From NCBI GenBank assembly GCA_964460345.1, contig CAYWRO010000021.1, positions 1 through 51,517 on the forward strand: a stretch of 51,517 bases of DNA, read 5' to 3'. The DNA comes from CAYWRO01 sp964460345 (GTDB taxonomy: Bacteria; Planctomycetota; Phycisphaerae; Phycisphaerales; UBA1924). Within the stretch, counting starts at the first letter, position 1, and the number at the start of each line of letters is the position of its first letter. The position numbers and the translations under genes are program-made. Shown here one piece after another: positions 42,190 through 48,856 of this stretch. Under the pieces are notes generated by a model. That model saw only the letters and a list, made by a program, of their open reading frames with translations, was not told where the DNA came from and did not search any database.

Positions 42190-42927
42190 TCAGCCGCCCG
42201 CCTCCGCCTCCGGCTGCACCACGCGCAGGTGCCCGTTCTCCTCAACCACCAGCCCGAGTTCCTGCAGCGCGTTCAGCGCGGCCGCCTGCTCCGCCTGCTT
42301 CTTTGACTGCCCCCACGAAGATGGAAAGCGCCGCACGCCCATCTCGACGCAGATCTCAAACGCCTTGGCGTGATCCGGCCCCTTCTCATCCAGCACCACG
42401 TACACCGGCGAATCAAGCTCGTTCTGCTGCGCGTGCTGCTGCAGCACGGATTTGAAGTTCTCCTGGTGCCCGCTCGCCTCAACGCGCTCAATGATCGGCT
42501 CGAGCAGCGGCACCAGAAACCGCTGGGCCGCCTCAAACCCGCCGTCCAGATACAGCGCCCCCACCACCGACTCCAGCACCGCGGCGACCAGCGACTGCGG
42601 CAGGTCGTCGCTGCCGCGCATCCCCTTGCCGAGCCGCAAAAGCTCATCCAGCCCAAGCGACCGGGCGATCACCGCGCACGTCTGCCGCGAGACGACGCTC
42701 GACTTGATCTTCGTCATCTCCCCTTCCAGCAGGTCGGGAAACTGCCGGTAGATCTGCTCACAGGCGATCACCCCGAGAACAGCATCGCCCAGAAACTCGA
42801 GCCGCTCGTTTGACGCGAGCCGCGTCTCGGCGATCGAGGCGTGGGTCAGCGCCTGGGAAAGCAGGTCAACATCGTTAAATTTGTGGTCGAGGATCGTCTC
42901 GACCGCCTCGCGGGTGTCATCGCTCAT
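42190..42927 (-). CDS. rnc: Ribonuclease III
   Basis: 245 residues from ATG 42927. The RNase III signature NERLEFLGDAVLGVIACEQI holds the catalytic Glu/Asp; the second cluster is VAAVLESVVGALYLDGGFEA. The C-terminal double-stranded-RNA-binding domain reads NFKSVLQQHAQQNELDSPVY and ends with SKKQAEQAAALNALQEL. It processes rRNA precursors and other duplex RNA in the cytoplasm. The length is typical. Fic follows on the same strand 54 bases away, but without sign of shared function. Confidence 0.95.
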   Translation of the reverse strand: MSDDTREAVETILDHKFNDVDLLSQALTHASIAETRLASNERLEFLGDAVLGVIACEQIYRQFPDLLEGEMTKIKSSVVSRQTCAVIARSLGLDELLRLGKGMRGSDDLPQSLVAAVLESVVGALYLDGGFEAAQRFLVPLLEPIIERVEASGHQENFKSVLQQHAQQNELDSPVYVVLDEKGPDHAKAFEICVEMGVRRFPSSWGQSKKQAEQAAALNALQELGLVVEENGHLRVVQPEAEAGG

Positions 42928-43321
42928 CGGGCGAACCGTGCCGGACGCGTGCGGAACATCGCCGGCGAAACCCCCCGGAACCGGGGCCGGGGTGATCCCT
43001 CAGATTCGTCGACGCACCTGCTCGGCGGCCGCCCCCCATTCGGTCGGTCGGGGCGGCGCCCGATCAACCCGGACGGCCGGCGAGCAGCGGCATCAACATG
43101 TCTCCGCCAGGCAGGTCCGCGCCCACCCGAACGGCAGCCAAGTTTAGCCGCAAACCTCATTTCCGGGCGGCCAGACCGCCGCATAGTCCGCCGCCCGCGC
43201 TGGCCCGAGACCGGAAAGGCCGCTATGCTTCACGCCCAGTTCGGGCCCCCGGACGCGTCCAATGCGTCGGGCAGGCCGGCCCGGACTCACCAACAGCTTT
43301 GAGCAGTCAGCGAGGTTTCTG
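42928..43321. other. Divergent intergenic region rnc/rpmH
   Basis: 394 bases, very G+C rich, without a convincing gene. It should hold the promoters of rnc (minus) and rpmH (plus), but no consensus boxes stand out. The sequence CGAGGT just before 43322 serves as ribosome site for rpmH. Nothing else recognised. Confidence 0.45.
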
Positions 43322-43459
43322 ATGCATTACCCCCGTCGCACCAGCCGCATCAAGCGCAAGCGCTCGTACGGTTTCCGCGCCCGAATGAAGACCAAGGGCG
43401 GTCGGAAGATGATCAACCGCCGCCGCCGCATCGGCCGGAACCTGAACCTCGCGGCCTGA
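43322..43459 (+). CDS. rpmH: 50S ribosomal protein L34
   Basis: 45 residues, almost all basic: PRRTSRIKRKRSYGFRARMK and then KGGRKMINRRRRIGRNLN, the L34 pattern of (S-x-R)-K-R-x(3)-G-F-R-x-R-M-x-T-x-G-G-R. The start at ATG 43322 has CGAGGT 6 bases upstream. In most bacteria rnpA follows at once; here a terminator follows and then an EVE gene, so rnpA is elsewhere. Confidence 0.95.
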   Translation: MHYPRRTSRIKRKRSYGFRARMKTKGGRKMINRRRRIGRNLNLAA

Positions 43460-43526
43460 CCGCCCCGCCTCACCGCCTTCGCGGCGAGCCCGGCAGGGCC
43501 GGATCAACTCGAACCCACACCAGCTC

Positions 43527-43550
43527 AGGGCCCCCACCGGGCCCTGTTTT
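43527..43550 (+). terminator. Intrinsic terminator downstream of rpmH
   Basis: AGGGCCC (43527-43533), loop CCACC, GGGCCCT (43539-43545), then GTTTT to 43550. It closes rpmH 68 bases after its stop. The T run is short but the stem is strong. Confidence 0.75.
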
Positions 43551-43637
43551 CATGCGCGGCGAAGACGCCCCCCGGCGCACCGCCCCGAGCGCCGCGGCCA
43601 AACCCGTCCCACCCCACCACGCTGGTATCCTCTCCGC

Positions 43638-44063
43638 ATGGCCACCTTCCTCCTCAAGACCGAGCCCGACACCTACGCCTACGAAGACCTCGTGCGCGAC
43701 AAGCGCACCGTCTGGGACGGCGTCAGCAATCCCGCGGCGTGCAAAGCCATCCGCTCCGCACGCAAGGGCGACGAAGCCTTCATCTATCACACCGGCAAAG
43801 AGAAACAGATCGTCGGCCTCGCCCAGATCATCAGCGACCCGTACGAAGACCCGAAGCAACCCGGCACAAACGACCGCGGCGAACCCAAACGCCCCGTCTT
43901 CGACCTCAAGCCGCTCAAGAAAGCCAAGGCGCCTCTCACGCTCGCAGAGATGAAAGCCGACGAGCAGTTCGACGGCTTCGCACTCGTCCGCCAGCCGCGT
44001 TTGAGCGTGATGGAAGTGCCGCCGGCAGTGGCGAAGGCCATCCGGCATCGCACAGGGTTGTAG
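43638..44063 (+). CDS. EVE-domain protein (predicted modified-nucleotide binder)
   Basis: 141 residues, the usual size of a single-domain EVE protein. FLLKTEPDTYAYEDLVRDKR, TVWDGVSNPAACKAIRSARK and GDEAFIYHTGKEKQIVGLAQ match the conserved start, WDGV-x-N and GD...YH-S/T core. The EVE fold is related to PUA and YTH domains and binds modified bases in DNA or RNA. Members occur both as housekeeping genes and with modification-dependent restriction; no restriction gene is near, so the first is more likely here. It converges on lipA with 22 bases between stops. Confidence 0.9.
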   Translation: MATFLLKTEPDTYAYEDLVRDKRTVWDGVSNPAACKAIRSARKGDEAFIYHTGKEKQIVGLAQIISDPYEDPKQPGTNDRGEPKRPVFDLKPLKKAKAPLTLAEMKADEQFDGFALVRQPRLSVMEVPPAVAKAIRHRTGL

Positions 44064-44085
44064 CGGCGGGCCGCCGTATAAAGCA

Positions 44086-45141
44086 TCAGGACAGCCGTCG
44101 CCGCTCCGCCTCAATCGTGCTCAAAACATCCGCCTGGTGATCCGCGTGATAGCTCGACCGCACGAGCGGACCCGACTCCACCACCTTGAACCCGCGCCGC
44201 AGCCCCTCCTCCCGGAACACCCCAAACTGCTCCGGGGTCACCCACCGGTCGATCGGCAGGTGGTTCCGCGTCGGTTGCAGGTACTGTCCGATCGTCAGCA
44301 CATCGCATCCCCCTGCCGCGGTGCCCCCGTCCGGTCCGTCGTGCTCGCTCGTGCGCGCGATCACTTCGTCCATCAGCGCCAGCACCTCATCATCGTGCTC
44401 GCCGATCCCCACCATGATCCCCGTCTTGGCCACGCGTCCCTGTTCCTTCACGCGCCGCAAAAGTTCCAGCGACCGCTCGTACTTCGCGCTCGGCCGCACC
44501 GCCGGGTACATCCGTTTCACACACTCAATGTTGTGATTGATGATGTGCGGCTCGGCGTCAATCACCATCTGCAGCGCCCCCCAGTTGCCCTCAAAGTCCG
44601 GGATCAGCACCTCGACCGACATGTTCGGGCACGCCTCGCGCGTGCGGATGATCGTCTCGGCCCAGATCCCCGCCCCCCCGTCCTTGAGTTCATCCCGGTT
44701 CACGCTCGTGATGACGACGTGCTTCAGGCCCATCAGCGCCAACGACTCCGCGACCCGCCGCGGCTCGTCCTTGTCCAGCGTCCCCGGCCGCCCTGTCTTC
44801 ACGTTGCAGAACCCACACGCACGCGTGCAGGTGTCCCCAAGGATCATGATGGTCGCCACCCCGCGCGACCAGCACTCCCCCATATTGGGGCATCCGGCCT
44901 CCTCGCACACCGTGTGAAGGCGGTGCGTGTCCATGATCTTGCGGAGCCGCTGGTACCCCTCACCCCCCGGAACGCGGGCCCGCAACCACGCCGGCTTCCG
45001 CCGCGTCGCCAGTTGCTGCGGTCCGGAATTGTCGAGAATCCTGTCCGTAAGAGACAGCACCGGCCGATCCACCCTGCGCAGGGGATCTCCCCCGGCCGGA
45101 CGCGGATGTCTGGCCAGAGTTCGGCGTGCGACTTCACTCAT
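44086..45141 (-). CDS. lipA: Lipoyl synthase
   Basis: 351 residues from ATG 45141, taken because the upstream frame is unlike the family. Both cluster motifs are intact: CEEAGCPNMGECW for the auxiliary 4Fe-4S cluster and CTRACGFC for the radical-SAM cluster. Further blocks are ATIMILGDTCTRAC, VITSVNRDELKDGGAGIWAE, INHNIECVKRMYPAVRPSAK, KTGIMVGIGEHDDEV, LTIGQYLQPTRNHLPIDRWV and the C-terminal GPLVRSSYHAD. It inserts two sulfur atoms into octanoyl groups on lipoyl domains. An insert DGPDGGTAAGG before CDVLTIGQ is longer than usual. lipB is not adjacent. Confidence 0.95.
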   Translation of the reverse strand: MSEVARRTLARHPRPAGGDPLRRVDRPVLSLTDRILDNSGPQQLATRRKPAWLRARVPGGEGYQRLRKIMDTHRLHTVCEEAGCPNMGECWSRGVATIMILGDTCTRACGFCNVKTGRPGTLDKDEPRRVAESLALMGLKHVVITSVNRDELKDGGAGIWAETIIRTREACPNMSVEVLIPDFEGNWGALQMVIDAEPHIINHNIECVKRMYPAVRPSAKYERSLELLRRVKEQGRVAKTGIMVGIGEHDDEVLALMDEVIARTSEHDGPDGGTAAGGCDVLTIGQYLQPTRNHLPIDRWVTPEQFGVFREEGLRRGFKVVESGPLVRSSYHADHQADVLSTIEAERRRLS

Positions 45142-45412
45142 CGTGTTCGGTTCTTCCTTCACTGTGGCTACTGTAGGGCCGCCAAATCGCTCTCTTGAGC
45201 CATTTGGCCGGTTACCATTGGGCACTTCTCCAACCGGCGCGCAATCTATGTCAGCGCGCCATCGGTTCCCACCCCACCGTGAGGAATTGCGAAGACAGGG
45301 ATCCCTTGCCACCGATGGCCTACCCGCGGCGTGACAGACAGCCGCGGATCTGAGAAAATCAGCCCCGCGGCGACGGCCGATGCTGGGCTCTACTGCGACG
45401 GAAGGAGTACAT

Positions 45413-46873
45413 GTGAGCGATTGGCAGCAGACGAGGCGCGTGAAGATCGGGTCCGGCGCCGCCCTGGCCCTCTGCGGTGTTGTCGGGCTGGCCGGATGCC
45501 AGATGGACTCCTATCTGGACCCGAGCGTCATGGGCCGATGGGAACACACGCCCACGACCGTGCCCGTCCTGGAACGCATCGCCGCCATCGAGGTCGGCGA
45601 CGTCTCGTATGTGCAGACCAGCGACATCCTTCCTGAAGACCTGATCCCCGAAGTCGAGGCCTACCGCCTCGGGCCTGGTGACCAGCTTGAGGTGCGCGTC
45701 CGCGACCTCTTCCAGCTCGGACGCGAAGAGCAGTTCTTCCCCGTCGTCGACGCTCGCGGCTTCATCAACATTCAGCGTCTCCCCGCGATTCGTGTCTCCG
45801 GCTTGACCGCCGACGAGGTCCGCGACGCCATCGTGGAAACCATCCGGCAGGAACAGATCAAGGAGAACGCCGTCGTCTCCGTGCAGGTCGCGGCCCAGCG
45901 TCAGCAGACCTTCCACGTGCTCGGAGGCGTCGGCGCTCCCGGCTCCTACCTCATCCCGGAGCCGGACTACCGCCTCCTTGAAGCCCTCACCGCAGCCGGC
46001 GGCTTCACCGAGAGCGTGGCGAAGATCTACATCATCCGCCAGATTCCGCTGCGGCAGGATGTGGAGGGGATCGACCGCACCCCGCGCCCCCCGCAACGCC
46101 CGGAAGATCGGCCGCAGGCGCCCACCGGCGATGACCTGATCGACCTGATCGATGAACTCGCCGAGCCCAACGAGCCGTCACCGGCCGTGCTGAGTGAACG
46201 CTTCACGTTCCAGCCGGACGATCGGCCCGTCGTCGACCTGCCCGACACGCGGTCGACGCCGCGCGCCGGCCAGGAGCCTCGCGAGTCATCTTGGCGGTGG
46301 CTGAATGGCCAGTGGGTTCGCGTCACGACGGGAGGCCCCTCATACGCGTCGCAGCGGCGGCGCGGCACAGGGCTGGTCACCCAGCGTGTCATCGAGATTC
46401 CGACCAAGCCGCTCCTCGCAGGGGCCGCTGACTTCAACGTGGTCGTCCGTCCCGGGGACATCATCCGCGTCCCCTCGCACACCGCCGCGTACTACTACAT
46501 GGCCGGCCAGATCTCCCGGCCGGGCGCCTTCAACATCCCCCCCTCCGGGCAGATGACGCTCCTGCGGGCGATCGACTCGGCCGGCGGCCTGAGCCAGCTC
46601 GCCGTGCCCGAGCGCTGCGACCTGACCCGCATGATCGGACCCAACCGACAGGCCACCATCCGCCTGAACCTCCGCGCCATCGCCGAGCAGCGGCAGCCGG
46701 ACATCTTCCTGAAACCCGACGACCGCATCAACATCGGCACCGACTTCTGGGCCTTCCCACTCGCCGTTATTCGCAACGGGTTCAGGTTTTCGTACGGGTT
46801 CGGGTTCCTTTTGGACCGGAATTTCGGTAACGATGTGTTCGGGCCCCCGCCGCGTGACGATGATTTCTTCTAA
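45413..46873 (+). CDS. Wza-like polysaccharide export lipoprotein
   Basis: 486 residues from GTG 45413, 7 bases after GGAAGGAG. The signal ends VVGLAGC (lipid Cys29). The Poly_export domain starts at YRLGPGDQLEVRVRDLFQLG and includes VDARGFINIQRLPAIRVSGL. SLBB-type domains follow (FHVLGGVGAPGSYLIPEPDY and YYMAGQISRPGAFNIPPSGQ), separated by an Asp/Pro/Glu-rich spacer of about 110 residues that is unusual. The protein should form or gate the outer-membrane exit for exopolysaccharide. It is the first gene of an operon-like run with exosortase, EpsI-like and TPR genes, the standard environment of biofilm/PEP-CTERM loci. Confidence 0.9.
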   Translation: MSDWQQTRRVKIGSGAALALCGVVGLAGCQMDSYLDPSVMGRWEHTPTTVPVLERIAAIEVGDVSYVQTSDILPEDLIPEVEAYRLGPGDQLEVRVRDLFQLGREEQFFPVVDARGFINIQRLPAIRVSGLTADEVRDAIVETIRQEQIKENAVVSVQVAAQRQQTFHVLGGVGAPGSYLIPEPDYRLLEALTAAGGFTESVAKIYIIRQIPLRQDVEGIDRTPRPPQRPEDRPQAPTGDDLIDLIDELAEPNEPSPAVLSERFTFQPDDRPVVDLPDTRSTPRAGQEPRESSWRWLNGQWVRVTTGGPSYASQRRRGTGLVTQRVIEIPTKPLLAGAADFNVVVRPGDIIRVPSHTAAYYYMAGQISRPGAFNIPPSGQMTLLRAIDSAGGLSQLAVPERCDLTRMIGPNRQATIRLNLRAIAEQRQPDIFLKPDDRINIGTDFWAFPLAVIRNGFRFSYGFGFLLDRNFGNDVFGPPPRDDDFF

Positions 46874-46999
46874 CTCCCGCTCGGCGGCCTTCTGAGACGT
46901 GGTGGCACGTCCCAGCCCTATTTTGCCCGAGGTGGGAAAAGAACCTCCCGGGCCCACCGCTCGTAGCACCGCCCGGTCCGGAGGGAGGAGCTGCGCGCT

Positions 47000-47944
47000 T
47001 TGTCATCTGCCGTCACGATGCCGCCTTCGCTGAGCACTGAGCCCGCGGCGGCGGTGCGCGATCCATTGACCGATCGCACCGTGCAGGTGATGGCCCTGCT
47101 TCTGACCGCAGCGCTGGCTCTCGTCTTCTATGAGTGGTTCCGTCGCCAGGGGCTGTATGCGTGGAACCACATGGAGGACTGGGGCCACACGGCCCTCGTG
47201 CCGCTGATCAGCCTGTACCTGCTCTGGCAGCGGCGAGACGAACTGCAGCGCGTCCGCGCAAGGGTCTTCTGGCCGGGCTTTGCCGCCATCGCGCTCGCGC
47301 TGGTGGCGTATGTCTTCTTCGCCGTCGGCGTGCCGAACCACATGGGCCAGGGATTGAGCGTCATCCTGGCGGTCTTCGGCGCGACCCTCCTGCTGACCGG
47401 GCCGGCCGTCATGCGGCTGGCCTTCCTGCCCATCGCCTACCTCGTCTTCATGATCACGCTCCCCGAGATGATCATGATCAAGCTCACCGCCCCCCTGCAG
47501 CAGATCGCGGCGAAGGGGTCATACGTCCTGCTCAACATCATCGGGATCACCACCGACCTGAAGGGCGTCGTCATCACCATCGTGCCCGATGAAGGCAAGC
47601 CCATTCCGCTCAATGTCGCCGAGCAGTGCTCCGGCATGCGCACGCTCGTCTCCTTCGTCGCGCTGGCGGGGGCCGTCACCCTCGTGGCCAGCCGTCACTG
47701 GTGGCAGCGCATCGCGGTGATGATCTGCTCCATCCCCGTCGCCGTCGGCGTGAACGTCGGCCGCGTGGCCCTGCTCGGCGGCCTCTCACTGGTCAACCCC
47801 AAGCTCGCGTCCGGCGAGGCTCACACGTTCATCGGAACGCTCTGGCTGATCCCGGGCTTCTTCGCCTTCCTGTTCATCGTGTGGGCGCTCAACCGGGTCG
47901 TGCGGGATGACGATGCCGCCCAGCAGGCGGAGGCGAGCGCGTAA
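47000..47944 (+). CDS. xrt: Exosortase
   Basis: 314 residues with about eight membrane helices. The catalytic triad is visible: Cys210 in NVAEQCSGMRTL, Arg255 in VNVGRVALL and His275 in SGEAHTFIGT. Exosortases are membrane transpeptidases that cut PEP-CTERM-type signals and hand proteins to the surface or exopolysaccharide. TTG 47000 is taken because GGAGGGAGGAG stands about 11 bases upstream; ATG 47018 is a good alternative. The stop TAA shares its last base with the following ATG. No substrate with a PEP-CTERM tail lies in this window. Confidence 0.9.
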   Translation: MSSAVTMPPSLSTEPAAAVRDPLTDRTVQVMALLLTAALALVFYEWFRRQGLYAWNHMEDWGHTALVPLISLYLLWQRRDELQRVRARVFWPGFAAIALALVAYVFFAVGVPNHMGQGLSVILAVFGATLLLTGPAVMRLAFLPIAYLVFMITLPEMIMIKLTAPLQQIAAKGSYVLLNIIGITTDLKGVVITIVPDEGKPIPLNVAEQCSGMRTLVSFVALAGAVTLVASRHWWQRIAVMICSIPVAVGVNVGRVALLGGLSLVNPKLASGEAHTFIGTLWLIPGFFAFLFIVWALNRVVRDDDAAQQAEASA

Positions 47945-48834
47945 TGGATTGGACCCGCCTGAAGAATCCGGCCTTTCTCACCTGCCTTGCCGTGCTGCTG
48001 GTCTCCGGCGTCACCCTCAACGCGGCGATCGCCTTCTTCCGCGTGCACCTGCGCAAGGCTCCCATCTACGCCCCGGACGATCGCCAGGTCAGCGCCATCC
48101 CCGCTGAAACACCATCCTTCAAGCGCTTCCGCGATGACCTGATCGAGGGCGAGGCGATGCTCGCAGAACTCGGAACACACAACTACCTCAGCCGCACATA
48201 CATCCGCAAGGACACCGACGGCAAGCCGGTCCTGCTCGACCTGCACCTGGCCTACTACACCGGCATGATCGACACCGTCCCGCACGTGCCGGAGCGGTGC
48301 ATGGTCGGCGGCGGGTTTCAGATCGTCGGCAGCGCGGGCGTGGTCCCCCTCACGCTTGATCGATCGCGGTGGCTCCAGGTCACCCCCCCACCCGCGGCGG
48401 ATGCCGAGACCGCCGCGGCCTTCGACGGCGTCTTCTCCGCCCCAACCTCGTACGATGCTCGCTACAGCGAGTCGCCCGGCATGCGCGTCAACCTCCCGCA
48501 GAACGCCGAGCGCATCGGGCTGCGGACAACGGAGTTCGCCGACCCCGACTCGGGCGTAAAACTCTTTGCGGGATACTTCTTCATCGCCAACGGCGGCGTC
48601 GCGACATCCGCCGAAGACGTCCGCCTCCTGGCCTTCGACCTCAAACACGAGTATGCGTATTACCTGAAAGTGCAGGTGAGCAGCGCAACAGTCTCCTCCG
48701 CGGAAGAGCTGGCGCTGCACGCCTCTGATCTGATCTCGGAACTGCTGCCCGAGATCATGCGGTGCGTTCCGGACTGGATCGAGGTGCAGATGGGGCGCTA
48801 CCCGCCCAGCGCATCAGGGACGGACGACGATTAG
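47944..48834 (+). CDS. Exosortase-associated EpsI-like protein (DUF3485)
   Basis: 296 residues with one N-terminal helix (FLTCLAVLLVSGVTLNAAIA), placing the bulk outside the inner membrane. LLDLHLAYYTGMIDTVPHVP and ERCMVGGGFQIVG correspond to the EpsI/DUF3485 core, which has the pattern 'YY-x-G-x-x-D...H-x-P-x-x-C-x-x-G-x-G'. A single Cys and His there may be functional. EpsI proteins go with exosortases and are sometimes fused to them; their reaction is unknown. The start overlaps the exosortase stop by one base. The C-terminal half contains two added stretches (SAPTSYDARYSESPGM and others) not common in the family. Confidence 0.85.
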   Translation: MDWTRLKNPAFLTCLAVLLVSGVTLNAAIAFFRVHLRKAPIYAPDDRQVSAIPAETPSFKRFRDDLIEGEAMLAELGTHNYLSRTYIRKDTDGKPVLLDLHLAYYTGMIDTVPHVPERCMVGGGFQIVGSAGVVPLTLDRSRWLQVTPPPAADAETAAAFDGVFSAPTSYDARYSESPGMRVNLPQNAERIGLRTTEFADPDSGVKLFAGYFFIANGGVATSAEDVRLLAFDLKHEYAYYLKVQVSSATVSSAEELALHASDLISELLPEIMRCVPDWIEVQMGRYPPSASGTDDD

Positions 48835-48856
48835 TACAACAGGAGCTTGAGTTTCG

